Source: Roseburia sp.
Lineage (GTDB): Bacteria > Bacillota > Clostridia > Lachnospirales > Lachnospiraceae
Length of the DNA: 64,000 nucleotides
Direction of reading: 5' to 3'
Assembly (NCBI GenBank): GCA_026168605.1
Contig: JAPFDX010000019.1
Location: 21,170 to 85,169 of the forward strand
Position 1 is the stretch's first letter. Each line of letters starts with the position of its first letter. The notes beneath the pieces were generated by a model. It did not search any database. It saw only the letters and a list, made by a program, of their open reading frames with translations, and was not told where the DNA came from. Both the position numbers and the translations under genes were made by a program. Of this stretch, positions 1 to 8,845 are shown piece after piece.

Positions 1-1059
1 GCGGTCATGTGTGCCGACGTTGTGCGCGTGCGGCTCTGTCTCAACGAGCAGCCCCTGCACCTCCAGCTCCTTTAACATTGCCTTGCGGCACTCGTAGCGG
101 TCCATCCCTGCATATTTTCCGGCAAGCTCATTCATCGTCGCATCGTCGTTGATGACCGTGATCTCCGCAAGATCATGGCGTTTTCCGACCTCAAAATCGT
201 TTGGGTCGTGCGCCGGCGTGATCTTCACGCAGCCTGTTCCAAATTCCTTGTCCACATAAGCGTCCGCGATCACCGGGATCTCACGGTCTGTCAGCGGGAG
301 TTTCAACATCTTTCCGATGATGTCCTGATAGCGCTCGTCCTCGGGATTTACCGCAACGGCGGTATCGCCAAACAGCGTCTCCGGTCTTGTCGTGGCGATC
401 TCCACAAATCTGCCCTCCTCGCCGACAACCGGATAATTGATGTGCCAGAAGAAACCGTCCTGCTCCTCGTGCTCCACCTCTGCATCCGAGATCGAGGTCT
501 TGCATACCGGACACCAGTTGACGATACGGCTGCCCTTGTAGATCATACCTTTTTCGTACAGCTTCACAAACACCTCAAGCACCGCATCCGAGCATCCCTG
601 ATCCATCGTAAAACGCTCCCTCCCCCAATCTGCGGAGGAACCGATCTTCTTTAACTGATTGACAATGCGGCTGCCATATTCATCCTTCCACTCCCAGCAT
701 TTCTCAAGGAAGCCCTCGCGCCCGAGGTCACGCTTGTCGATGCCCTGCGCCTTTAAATTCTCGATCACCTTGACCTCGGTCGCGATCGACGCGTGGTCTG
801 TTCCCGGCTGCCACAGAGCGTTATAGCCCTGCATTCTCTTGTAACGGATCAAAATATCCTGCATCGTGTTGTCGAGTGCGTGTCCCATGTGGAGCTGCCC
901 CGTAATGTTTGGCGGCGGCATCACGATCGTAAACGGCTTTTTGCTGCGGTCTGCCTCGGCGTGAAAATAGCCGTTGTCCTCCCATTTTTTGTAGAGACGC
1001 TCCTCAATCCCCTTTGGATCGTAAGTCTTTGCAAGTTCCTTGCTGCAATTCTGACACAT
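1..1059 (-). CDS. valS: Valyl-tRNA synthetase, N-terminal part (runs off the window edge)
   Basis: Charges tRNA-Val in the cytoplasm. The first 353 codons are present and the frame is open to base 1, so the C-terminal part lies outside the window. The translation begins [20 protein letters not shown]. The class I HIGH motif reads HMGH at residues 57-60, after the typical PPPNITGQL. Further on are the editing-domain signatures [15 protein letters not shown] and [12 protein letters not shown], which distinguish ValRS-type enzymes. The ATG at 1059 has an AGGAAGGAG ribosome site just upstream. The upstream T-box leader fits regulation by uncharged tRNA. Confidence 0.96.
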   Translation of the reverse strand, partial: MCQNCSKELAKTYDPKGIEERLYKKWEDNGYFHAEADRSKKPFTIVMPPPNITGQLHMGHALDNTMQDILIRYKRMQGYNALWQPGTDHASIATEVKVIENLKAQGIDKRDLGREGFLEKCWEWKDEYGSRIVNQLKKIGSSADWGRERFTMDQGCSDAVLEVFVKLYEKGMIYKGSRIVNWCPVCKTSISDAEVEHEEQDGFFWHINYPVVGEEGRFVEIATTRPETLFGDTAVAVNPEDERYQDIIGKMLKLPLTDREIPVIADAYVDKEFGTGCVKITPAHDPNDFEVGKRHDLAEITVINDDATMNELAGKYAGMDRYECRKAMLKELEVQGLLVETEPHAHNVGTHDR

Positions 1060-1082
1060 AATCATTCTCCTTCCTGATTTTC

Positions 1083-1335
1083 CCATTCCGCCGCAATGCG
1101 ATCCCCCGGCGTTGTAATAAACGATAAACGAGGCGCACTTTTGCCGCGCCGAGCATGATTGCGAAGCAATACTTCCGCTCGTGCGAGTGCGCATCTTCAC
1201 ACGAAGTGTGTTTTATGACATGGGATTTGCACTGCAGGTTCCTATGTCATAAAAAGAGTTTCGCCTGCGAAACTCTCCGCCTGCGGCGGGTCGCATCTGC
1301 GACATAATTCTATTCCGCCGCAGTGCGATCCCCCC
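1083..1335. repeat. Hairpin-rich valS leader segment bounded by a 23-bp direct repeat
   Basis: An ATTCCGCCGC-A/G-TGCGATCCCCC unit occurs at 1085-1107 and again at 1312-1335 with one mismatch. Between the copies lie several hairpins: a GCGAAGCAAT-type stem near 1160-1190, CACAC-GAA-GTGTG at 1198-1210, a TATGACAT.../...ATGTCATA stem at 1214-1251, and GAGTTTCG/CGAAACTC at 1257-1276. The last is followed by a T-run in minus orientation. The segment lies between the T-box terminator and the valS start, so it is transcribed as 5' UTR whenever the T-box reads through. No ORF is convincing here. The direct repeats suggest a duplication or insertion. Confidence 0.6.
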
Positions 1336-1341
1336 GGAGGG

Positions 1342-1379
1342 TTTTACTTTACAAGAAATTTCTTTCTTGTAAAGTAAAA
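1342..1379 (-). other. Perfect 17-bp AT-rich stem directly after the T-box terminator
   Basis: Arms 1342-1358 and 1363-1379 are perfect inverted repeats around a 4-nt loop. The stem begins right at the T-run of the T-box terminator and could protect the 3' end or form a second terminator-like structure. Its role is inferred. Confidence 0.5.
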
Positions 1380-1668
1380 AACGCCCTCTGCATCCTCGGA
1401 TGCAAAGGGCGAATCCATCGCGGTACCACCTTTATTCACTGCCCGTTTGGGCAGCCTCTGTGCAGCGCTCTGCCTCTCTCGCATCGCACTGACGGTTTGC
1501 TAACGGAAACCACGCGTGAGCGCTTACTGCAGACAAGCTGCTTTCTCGGCGCCCCGGTTCAAAAGCTACCTTCCACACAGCTCTTTCCAAGAAATCTCAC
1601 AGCCCAAGGATTCCTCTCTCTGCGGCGATTCTGCGCGTACTCCTCTTTCTCACTACCTTTGATCATTT
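1376..1668 (-). promoter_or_regulatory. T-box riboswitch of valS, with intrinsic terminator
   Basis: The minus strand carries the T-box sequence AAAGGTGGTACCGCG (1419-1433). It is followed by a GC-rich terminator hairpin (1382-1411, CGCCCTTTGCATC pairing with GATGCAGAGGGCG) and a T-run. Upstream, at about 1560-1668, is a Stem I-like region with an AGTA bulge (GAGGAGTACGC) and AGAGAGGAA. A GTA at 1567-1569 on the 3' side of Stem I could be the valine specifier, but I have not folded it, so the specifier call is tentative. Known family: uncharged tRNA pairs with specifier and T-box and stabilises the antiterminator. Its position in front of valS fits. Confidence 0.93.
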
Positions 1669-1674
1669 GTTTTT

Positions 1675-1703
1675 ATGATACTTGCAGTCCCGTCTTTTGT
1701 CAA
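1675..1703 (-). promoter_or_regulatory. Sigma-A-type promoter of the valS T-box transcript
   Basis: Minus strand has TTGACA (1698-1703), a 17-bp spacer and TATCAT (1675-1680), placing the start near 1668 just ahead of the T-box Stem I. It lies in the short gap behind the stop of the RND gene. Confidence 0.75.
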
Positions 1704-1720
1704 GGCGCATCTTCCATTCC

Positions 1721-4700
1721 TTATAATTCTTCCTCCACCATGCTCTTGTTCCGGTTGAACAGATCATAGATACAAGGCACGACAAAGAGCGTCAGCAGGG
1801 TTCCGTAGATCATTCCCCCCTCGGTGACGATCGCCATCGGCTGCATCATTTCCGAGCCGTCTCCAAGCCCGAACGCCATCGTGGACATCGACAGGATCGT
1901 GGTCAGCGCCGTCATAAGGATCGGGCGGAGCCTCGTCTTTCCGGATTCGACAATCGCCTCATGCTTATCCATGCCCTCTCTGCGAAGCTGGTTGATGTAG
2001 TCTACCATCACGATACCATTATTTACAATAATGCCGGCAAGCATGACAAATCCGATCATCGCGATCACACTGACCTCATTTCCCGTGACAAAGAGCGCGA
2101 ACAGTCCCCCGGTAAACGCGAGCGGGATGGTGAACATAATGATAAACGGCGACAACAGTGACTGGAACTGTGCGACCATGATGAGATAAATAAAAATCAC
2201 CGCCAGCAGAAGCATCAGATATAACTGCTGCATCGCATCGTCGATCATTTCATCCTCTCCCGTCATCTCGATGGCGTAGCCCTCCGGCAGCTCGATCTCC
2301 GCCAGTTTTTTCTCCAGACTGTTGGCGACCAGCGATACGTTGTGGTTTTCATCCACTCCGGCAGTCACGCTGATATAGCGCGTCTGCGCATCGCGATTGA
2401 TGATATTTAAACTGCTGCCTTCCTCAAAATCGGCAATTTCACTAAGCGCGATCTCCTCCTCATTTCCCTCCTTGTCGGTGTAGGTAAATGTGAGATCCCG
2501 GATGTCCGCCAGTGACGCCTCCTTCTGTTTTTCTGTCTGTATGTAGACCTCGTAGTCCTTCAAATCCGTGGAGATCGTCGTCGGCGAGGTGTCGGACGCC
2601 ATCTTGGCGTAGACGAGCTGGAACACCTGCGCAGTCGTCATGCCGTACTCTGCCGCCTTTTCCTTATCCACATGAACGGTAAAGGAAGGCGTTGTATTGT
2701 CGAGACCTGCGTCCACCTCCGTCGTGCCCTCCTCTGCCTCTGCAAGCTCTGCGACTTCCGCCGCAAGCTCCTGAAGCTTATCGAGGTCGCTTCCGCTCAC
2801 CTGAACCGTGATTCCGCTTCCAAACATGGCAGTCATATCGGAAGCTGAGGCGTCCACGGCAACCTCACAGTCCATATCCTTTGTGAGGGATGTGATCTCC
2901 CCGGCAACTGACGAAGCGGAGACATCCGCCTCCTCGTCAAGCAGCAGGTACATCGTGATGCTCGCGCCGCCTCCGCCGCCCATCATCGCCATCGTACCGC
3001 CTCCGCCTGCCATCGCGCCGATCGTCTCGATTCCTTCTATCGTAGATATTTTTTCCACAACCTCATCCGACATGGCGGTCAGCTCCTCGAAGTCCAGCAC
3101 CTGCTCCTCCTTCGGTCCCACCGTCACCGTCAACTGGTTTGTCTCCATATTCATGTCGATAAACGAAAATCCTCTGGAAAATGCCGCCACGGCGCTCGCC
3201 ACCAGAAGAACCAGCACCCCGACCAGCACCACCGCTCTGTGGCGCAACGCAAGCTCCAGCGCTTTTTCGTAGGCATCCTGCACTTTTTCAAAAAACTCGT
3301 GTCTGACCTCCTTCGTCGTCTTTAACACGCCCGCCGCCATCATCGGCACAAAGGTCAGCGCCACCACGAGACTCGCCGTCAGGGTAAACGCGATCGTGAG
3401 CGCAATATCCACAAACAACTGTCTCGTGATCCCCTCCGTAAACACGATCGGCGCAAAAACACAGATCGTCGTCAGCGTGGACGCGATGATCGCCCCCGTC
3501 ACCTGACCTGCGCCCTCCACCGCAGCCTTGCGGATGGAATATCCCTCACTTTTTAAGCGGTAAATATTCTCGATGACAACAATCGAGTTATCCACAAGCA
3601 TACCGATTCCGAGCGCAAGTCCCGACAAGGAGATAATATTTAAGGAAATATCCGTAAAATACATCAGCACGATCGCAAAAATGACACTGAGCGGGATCGA
3701 GCAGGCGATGATCATCGTCGGCTTAAAATCCTTTAGGAACACGATCAGCACGAGAATGGCGAGAAACGCGCCAAAAATCATGTTCTGCAGAACGGAATCG
3801 ACAATGATGTCAATGTACACGCCCTGATTCATCAGAACGGAAATGCGCAGATCACCGTTTTCACGTTCAAGAGCCGCAAACTTCTCCAGCGCACGGTCTG
3901 ACACCTCCCCGGTGGAATATCCGGTCTGCTTCTCAATGGAGAGCATGATCGCCGGGTTGCCATTGACCTTGGAGTAGGATTCCGCAGAATTATCCACCAG
4001 CTTCACCTCTGCCACATCGGACAGATGGATCGGAGCAATTCCATCCATCCCCATATCCAGAAGGACAACATTTTTAAGATCCTCCACCGATTCCAGACGG
4101 TCGCCGACACGTACCGCATACTGCTTGTCGTTCTCCCCGACATATCCTGCCGGCATGGAAAAGTTCTGTGCCACCAGAAGGTTTCCCACCATCTCGGTCG
4201 TCAAAATCGTCTCGAGATCCGCAGATTCGGTGGCGGACTGTTTCGCCTCATCAAGCTGCGCCTGCCCCAGAGAGAGCTGCGCCTCAGCGTCCGCAAGTCT
4301 CGCCGCCGCCTCGCTCATTTTTAAGATTCCGTCTATCTGTCCTTTCGTCAGGGCAACCGAAGCCTCGTCAAGCTGCTGACTGCCTCCTGCAATCTGCCCC
4401 TGCGCCTCCTTAAGCAGGGCAATGTTTGTATTTGCCTCTGCGAGCATCTGGGTCATATCGGCGATCGCCTGCGGAATATCCTCAAAGCTCTCAATGATGA
4501 TCCCGATCCCTTCCAGCAGTTCGCTCTGCCCCGAGATCGTCTCCCACAGCTCTGCGAGCTGCTTTTTCAATTCCTCCAGCAGTTCCTGCTGCTCCGGCGT
4601 CTGCGCCGCCTCCAACTGCTCAATCTTCTCTTTCAGCGCCATTCCGCTGTCATAGGCGGACTGTAAGATCGGGATCGCTTTCTCTATGACCGGTTTCATC

Positions 4701-5506
4701 TGTGTCAAAAGCGTCAGATTCGTTCTGATCTCCGATTCCCCGACATACACCTTAAGTTTGCCGTTTATAATCTCGTTCTGTGCATTGGCGGTCTGCTCGG
4801 CGAGCGCGGCTTTTCCATTCTCAAGCTGGCTTTTTCCACTTTCTATCTCAGCCTTGGCGTCGTCCAGCTCTGCCTGCGCATCGGCAAACTGCTCCTCTAT
4901 TTTTGCTAAAATATCCTCGTTGAGCGCAGCGATCCTATCCTCATCCAGCGTCACCTGCACGGTCTCCTCAAGCACTCCGGTCGTGGAGACAGACGCGATT
5001 CCCTCAACGCTCTCGAGCGCCGGCATAAGCTCATTTTCCACATAGGAGGAAACCTCCGACTGCGTCATACCCTGCACATCCGCAGAGGCAACCATGATCG
5101 GCATCATATCCGGATCGATCTGCATGATCATCGGTGTTCCCACCGTGTCCGCCCATCTTCCCTCAAGCTGGTCTAACTTCTGCTGCATCTCGATCAGCAC
5201 AGAGTCCATGTTTGCACTCTGCTCATACTCCAAAATGACCATTGAATAGTTGTCATAGGACACGGAGCTGACGTTTTTGATATTGGAAGTCGTCGCCATC
5301 GCCGCCTCAATGGGCGCCGTGACATCCATCTCCACTTCCTCCGGGCTTGCGCCCATATCCGTCGTGATCACCAGCGCATAGGGCAGACTCATGTCCGGCA
5401 GCAGATCGGTCGTCATGCGCGTAAACGATACGATACCGAGCACGATAACCAGAACTACACCCACCAGCACCGTATATGGTTTCTTTACACTAAATTTTGC
5501 AATCAA
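1721..5506 (-). CDS. RND superfamily efflux transporter with a large coiled-coil insert
   Basis: A 1261-residue HAE1/AcrB-like membrane protein, probably a proton-driven exporter. It has the N-terminal TM1, two sets of TM segments with porter domains between, and the TM4 signature GMLVDNSIVVIENI with its proton-relay Asp. Usual length is about 1020-1070. The excess is mainly residues about 205-430, a heptad-like Glu/Gln/Ala-rich region inside the first porter domain, plus a Gly/Met-rich stretch near residue 830. No membrane-fusion protein or outer-membrane channel gene lies nearby. The start is a TTG, chosen because GGGAGG sits 8 bases ahead. Substrate unknown. Confidence 0.9.
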   Translation of the reverse strand: MIAKFSVKKPYTVLVGVVLVIVLGIVSFTRMTTDLLPDMSLPYALVITTDMGASPEEVEMDVTAPIEAAMATTSNIKNVSSVSYDNYSMVILEYEQSANMDSVLIEMQQKLDQLEGRWADTVGTPMIMQIDPDMMPIMVASADVQGMTQSEVSSYVENELMPALESVEGIASVSTTGVLEETVQVTLDEDRIAALNEDILAKIEEQFADAQAELDDAKAEIESGKSQLENGKAALAEQTANAQNEIINGKLKVYVGESEIRTNLTLLTQMKPVIEKAIPILQSAYDSGMALKEKIEQLEAAQTPEQQELLEELKKQLAELWETISGQSELLEGIGIIIESFEDIPQAIADMTQMLAEANTNIALLKEAQGQIAGGSQQLDEASVALTKGQIDGILKMSEAAARLADAEAQLSLGQAQLDEAKQSATESADLETILTTEMVGNLLVAQNFSMPAGYVGENDKQYAVRVGDRLESVEDLKNVVLLDMGMDGIAPIHLSDVAEVKLVDNSAESYSKVNGNPAIMLSIEKQTGYSTGEVSDRALEKFAALERENGDLRISVLMNQGVYIDIIVDSVLQNMIFGAFLAILVLIVFLKDFKPTMIIACSIPLSVIFAIVLMYFTDISLNIISLSGLALGIGMLVDNSIVVIENIYRLKSEGYSIRKAAVEGAGQVTGAIIASTLTTICVFAPIVFTEGITRQLFVDIALTIAFTLTASLVVALTFVPMMAAGVLKTTKEVRHEFFEKVQDAYEKALELALRHRAVVLVGVLVLLVASAVAAFSRGFSFIDMNMETNQLTVTVGPKEEQVLDFEELTAMSDEVVEKISTIEGIETIGAMAGGGGTMAMMGGGGGASITMYLLLDEEADVSASSVAGEITSLTKDMDCEVAVDASASDMTAMFGSGITVQVSGSDLDKLQELAAEVAELAEAEEGTTEVDAGLDNTTPSFTVHVDKEKAAEYGMTTAQVFQLVYAKMASDTSPTTISTDLKDYEVYIQTEKQKEASLADIRDLTFTYTDKEGNEEEIALSEIADFEEGSSLNIINRDAQTRYISVTAGVDENHNVSLVANSLEKKLAEIELPEGYAIEMTGEDEMIDDAMQQLYLMLLLAVIFIYLIMVAQFQSLLSPFIIMFTIPLAFTGGLFALFVTGNEVSVIAMIGFVMLAGIIVNNGIVMVDYINQLRREGMDKHEAIVESGKTRLRPILMTALTTILSMSTMAFGLGDGSEMMQPMAIVTEGGMIYGTLLTLFVVPCIYDLFNRNKSMVEEEL

Positions 5507-5630
5507 GTTTTTATCCTCCCGTTTTCCGGTCAGTTATCCGGCATTTTACAGTTTACGCACTTCCCCGGAAAATGCAAGAACCACGCGTAGGAATTTATAG
5601 TTTTTTTAGAAGTGGGATTTCAAAAGTTTT

Positions 5631-5848
5631 TTCAGATGATATTCTTTTTGTTCAGGATTCCGAAGCTAAGAACTTCTAAAATGTTCTTAAGTATCGGTAA
5701 TATAATAGGAACGCAATCGCCCTCTATGCGCCATCCATGACGCAATTCGGGCTTTCGCCGGCATCCTTGCCGTCGAATTGCTGTAACCTGACAGAACATT
5801 AAGAAGTTCTAAGCTTCTCCATATTCACAAATCAGAATATCATCTGAA
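5631..5848. repeat. Palindromic repeat family R2, copy 1
   Basis: A 218-bp element whose reverse complement recurs at 23301-23530 with high identity. Ends TTCAGATGATATTCT and AGAATATCATCTGAA are perfect 15-bp inverted repeats. A second inverted pair, AAGCTAAGAACTTCT / AGAAGTTCTAAGCTT, lies inside. The centre holds two small hairpins (TGCGCCATCCATGACGCA and CAATTCGG...CGAATTG). No transposase is encoded. It resembles a MITE or a structured-RNA repeat and lies in the intergenic region upstream of the RND gene. Confidence 0.75.
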
Positions 5849-5912
5849 AAGCCCCTTTTAACGCCCTAATCCTATAAAGGAACAAAAGTATGTTTCACAC
5901 GAAGTGTGCTTT

Positions 5913-5949
5913 TATGACATAGGATTGCGGAATAATCTCCTATGTCATA
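5913..5949. repeat. Short palindrome family R3, copy b
   Basis: TATGACATAGGA...TCCTATGTCATA forms a 12-bp perfect stem. It is preceded by a CACAC-GAA-GTGTG mini-hairpin, as in the copy at 1198-1251. A third, shorter copy is at 23229-23260. Its T-rich flank overlaps the T-run of the terminator at 5947-5982. Confidence 0.6.
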
Positions 5950-5982
5950 AAAAACGGGCATCACGCTTTGCGTGATGCCCGC
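5947..5982 (-). terminator. Rho-independent terminator of the 45-residue membrane protein gene
   Basis: Minus strand GCGGGCATCACGC-AAA-GCGTGATGCCCG followed by TTTTTTAT, immediately downstream of the stop codon at 5999. Confidence 0.85.
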
Positions 5983-5998
5983 ATATTCACAGCAATAT

Positions 5999-6136
5999 TC
6001 AGATGTCCTCTCCATCCTCCTCATCCGCGATCGCCGCTGCCGCTCCTGAGACGGAGGAAACCACTGCTACTACAACGGCAATAATCACAATAAACAACAA
6101 TGCTACCAAAAAAATAATCAATCCGCTTTCTGTCAT
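5999..6136 (-). CDS. Small single-TM membrane protein, 45 residues
   Basis: Unrecognised small protein beginning MTESGLIIFLVALLFIVIIA. One hydrophobic helix covers residues about 6-28, then an Ala/Ser linker and an acidic tail ending EEDGEDI. The ATG has TAGGAG 7 bases upstream, a promoter at 6201-6229 and a strong terminator just after the stop, so it is a complete one-gene transcription unit. N-out or N-in topology and function cannot be told. It could be a regulator of a membrane complex; it does not look like a typical toxin because the tail is acidic. Confidence 0.65.
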   Translation of the reverse strand: MTESGLIIFLVALLFIVIIAVVVAVVSSVSGAAAAIADEEDGEDI

Positions 6137-6200
6137 ATGCTCATCTCCTAATCCCGCTTGAAAATCTCCTGCCCCATGCAGTTTTCATGTCATTGGATAA

Positions 6201-6229
6201 AGTATAGCACATTATCATGTGATTGAAAA
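6201..6229 (-). promoter_or_regulatory. Promoter of the 45-residue membrane protein gene
   Basis: Minus strand TTTTCA (6224-6229), 17-bp spacer, TATACT (6201-6206), about 65 bp upstream of the start codon. The -35 box matches consensus at 4 of 6 positions. Confidence 0.5.
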
Positions 6230-6236
6230 GGCTTAC

Positions 6237-6314
6237 TTGCTCTCCATCGTACTAATGATACTCAGTATTGTTGTAACGATTTTGATAGCCTATATAAATC
6301 AATCAAAAAAGTAA
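6237..6314 (+). CDS. Possible 25-residue hydrophobic peptide (type I toxin-like)
   Basis: A TTG-initiated ORF with AAAAGG 5 bases upstream encodes a peptide whose body is LSIVLMILSIVVTILIAY and whose end is INQSKK. A short hydrophobic helix with a basic tail is the form of type I toxins and holin-like toxins. An ATG at codon 7 is an alternative start. No clear promoter or antisense RNA was found; its ribosome site overlaps the opposite-strand promoter at 6201-6229. It may be chance. Confidence 0.3.
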   Translation: MLSIVLMILSIVVTILIAYINQSKK

Positions 6315-6344
6315 CCGCCCTCAGCCAAAGGTTTGTCAAATTTC

Positions 6345-8123
6345 TTAATTCGCACTCACGATACCGTTTTCACAGTCGAGTTCCACATACGCGCTCGACT
6401 TTAAGACTCCGAGCGCATTCTTCGCGCCGATCATAACCGGAATGTCGAGGCTTAAGCCCGCGATCGCCGCGTGGCAGCTCTCACTCTCCGCCTCCACGAT
6501 CAGACCAGACGCCGCGCGCATCTGCTCCATCATGTGGTTGTTGGTGTCGGATGCAACGATGATGTCGCCCACCTTAAAGTTTGCGAGGTCCGCCTCATCG
6601 CGGCACACGCAAAGGCTTGCACAGACTCTCTTCTTGTTCAGACCCTCGCCCGTGACCAGAATATGACCTGCGACCTGAACCTTGATGAGGTTTGTCGTGC
6701 CGGAAACGCCGAGAGGCACGCCTGCCGTGAGGACCACAACGTCGCCCTTCTCGATGATCCCCGCTTCCTCCGCGGTGTCCACCGCGTAGTCAAACAGCTC
6801 GTCCGCCTTGTCCTTCTGCTCCAGCAGCAGCGGCACAACGCCCCAAGAGAGACCAAGCTGACGGTAGACCTTCTCGGTCAGGCACGCGCCGATGATCGGG
6901 GAAGCCGGGCGGTACTTGGATACCATGCGCGCCGTCCGTCCGGACTTGCTGACCGTGATGATCGCCGCCGCGTTCAGATCGCCCGCCATCATACAAGTCG
7001 CATGGGAGATCGCGTTGGTCACATCCGGATTGCTCATCACCTGGCTCTGACGGAATCTCTGCAGATAATTGATGTCCTGCTCCGTGCGGATCGCGATGCG
7101 CACCATCGTTTTCAGCGCCTCCACCGGATATAATCCCGCAGCCGTCTCGCCGGAGAGCATGATCGCGCTCGTTCCGTCGTAGATGGCGTTTGCAACGTCC
7201 GTCGCCTCCGCGCGGGTCGGTCTCGGATGCTTCATCATGGAATCCAGCATCTGGGTCGCCGTGATGACCACCTTTCCTGCGCCGCTCACCTTCTTGATCA
7301 TCATTTTCTGGATCACCGGCACATCCTCAAGCGGAATCTCAACACCCATGTCGCCGCGCGCCACCATCACGCCGTCCGCAACGCGGATGATCTCATCCAT
7401 GTTCTGCACGCCCTGCATATTCTCAATCTTGGCGATAATGTGGATATCCTCGCCGCCTTTTTCCTCCAGGATCTTGCGGATCGCGAGCACGTCGTCCGCC
7501 GTGCGGACAAAGGACGCCGCGATAAAATCATAATCGTTCTCCACCGCAAACACGATGTCGCTGTAATCCTTCTCACTGATATATGGCATACTGAGGTTCA
7601 CATTCGGGACGTTCACGCCCTTGCGGTTGGAAACCACGCCGCCGTTCATCACCGTACACACAATATCCATCGGCACGCTGCCGTCCGCCGCCGGTTTCGC
7701 ACCCGCCACCGGCTGCACCCGCATAACCTCCATGCCGATCAGTCCGTCGTCGATCAGAATCGTATCTCCCGGTTTCACATCCTCCGGCAGGTTCTTATAG
7801 GTGATGGAGACGCGTTTTTCATCTCCGAGTATCTCCTCTGTCGTGAGTGTAAAGATCTGCCCGTTTTTAAGCTCCACCTTGCCGGACGCAAACTCCATCA
7901 GGCGGATTTCCGGTCCTTTTGTATCCAAGAGCGCAGCCACCGGGCGGTTTAACTCCTCGCGCAGCTTGCGCAGCATCTTCAGACGTCCCATTTGCTCCTC
8001 GTGCGGTCCGTGTGAAAAGTTAAATCTTGCAACGTTCATTCCCTCTTCGATCAGGCTGCGCAATACCTTTTCATCGTCTGTGGAAGGTCCAAGTGTACAT
8101 ACAATCTTTGTTTTTCTAAACAT
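6345..8123 (-). CDS. pyk: Pyruvate kinase with C-terminal PEP-utiliser-like domain
   Basis: Converts phosphoenolpyruvate and ADP to pyruvate and ATP, the last step of glycolysis. The start used is MFRKTKIVCTLGPS at 8123, preceded by GAGAGGG; an upstream in-frame start would run into engB. The 592-residue protein has the barrel motifs FNFSHG, LLDTKGPEIR, the active-site block IIAKIEN and the MVARGDMGVEIP segment. The last ~100 residues form the extra C-terminal domain found in Bacillus-type pyruvate kinases, with a retained His in SCHAAIAGL as in PEP-utilising mobile domains. It follows engB after a short gap. Confidence 0.95.
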   Translation of the reverse strand: MFRKTKIVCTLGPSTDDEKVLRSLIEEGMNVARFNFSHGPHEEQMGRLKMLRKLREELNRPVAALLDTKGPEIRLMEFASGKVELKNGQIFTLTTEEILGDEKRVSITYKNLPEDVKPGDTILIDDGLIGMEVMRVQPVAGAKPAADGSVPMDIVCTVMNGGVVSNRKGVNVPNVNLSMPYISEKDYSDIVFAVENDYDFIAASFVRTADDVLAIRKILEEKGGEDIHIIAKIENMQGVQNMDEIIRVADGVMVARGDMGVEIPLEDVPVIQKMMIKKVSGAGKVVITATQMLDSMMKHPRPTRAEATDVANAIYDGTSAIMLSGETAAGLYPVEALKTMVRIAIRTEQDINYLQRFRQSQVMSNPDVTNAISHATCMMAGDLNAAAIITVSKSGRTARMVSKYRPASPIIGACLTEKVYRQLGLSWGVVPLLLEQKDKADELFDYAVDTAEEAGIIEKGDVVVLTAGVPLGVSGTTNLIKVQVAGHILVTGEGLNKKRVCASLCVCRDEADLANFKVGDIIVASDTNNHMMEQMRAASGLIVEAESESCHAAIAGLSLDIPVMIGAKNALGVLKSSAYVELDCENGIVSAN

Positions 8124-8191
8124 TCTGTCCCTCTCTTCGCTATTTCTAATCTGTCTGTCAGGATTTATCATAACATATGGCCTGACACGCT

Positions 8192-8803
8192 TCAAGCCTC
8201 CGGCGCATCCTCTGCCTGCGGCAGCACCATCCCGTCCATCAGCTCCCAGATCTCATCCCTGCCCTGCTTCGTCTCCGCAGAAAATGGAATGATCACCGTA
8301 CCCGGCTGCACGCCAAGTCCCTGCCGAACGGCTTTCAACTGCTTTTGCACCTGACTGCGCTTGATCTTGTCAAGCTTTGTCGCAATGATGATCGGCGCAA
8401 AACCCTGCGCCAGCATCCACTCATACATCATTTTATCGTTGGCGGACGGGTCGTGACGGATGTCGATCAGAAGAAACACCGCCTTTAACTGTTTTGAGGT
8501 GTGCAGATAACGCTCGATCATCTTTCCCCATTTCGCCTTTACCTCGGCTGACGCCTTCGCGTAGCCATAGCCCGGCAGATCCACCAGATACATGGCGTCG
8601 TTGATATTATAAAAGTTGATGGTCTGCGTCTTTCCCGGCTGCGCCGAGGTGCGCGCCAGCGCCTTGCGGTTCATCAGCGCGTTGATCAGGGAGGACTTTC
8701 CCACGTTTGATTTTCCCGCAAACGCCACCTCCGGGTATGCCGTGTCCGGCACCTTGCTCGTAATTCCGCAGACGATCTCCAGATCTACATTTTTGATTAC
8801 CAT
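8192..8803 (-). CDS. engB: Ribosome-biogenesis GTPase YsxC/EngB
   Basis: A 203-residue TrmE-Era-like GTPase needed for 50S subunit assembly in Firmicutes. P-loop GKSNVGKS at 30-37, G3 DLPGYG at 75-80 and G4 TKLD at 142-145 are all present. The ATG has AAGGAG 7 bases upstream. It lies directly downstream of lon, the usual lon-engB order in Firmicutes. Confidence 0.96.
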   Translation of the reverse strand: MVIKNVDLEIVCGITSKVPDTAYPEVAFAGKSNVGKSSLINALMNRKALARTSAQPGKTQTINFYNINDAMYLVDLPGYGYAKASAEVKAKWGKMIERYLHTSKQLKAVFLLIDIRHDPSANDKMMYEWMLAQGFAPIIIATKLDKIKRSQVQKQLKAVRQGLGVQPGTVIIPFSAETKQGRDEIWELMDGMVLPQAEDAPEA

Positions 8804-8845
8804 AGTTTTACTCCTTTATCTTCGCCATGTCCTCTGTGGTTTCGT

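Noticed and set aside
1323..1769. 148-codon plus-strand ORF
   Set aside because: Covers the T-box leader and promoter of valS, which explain the sequence better.
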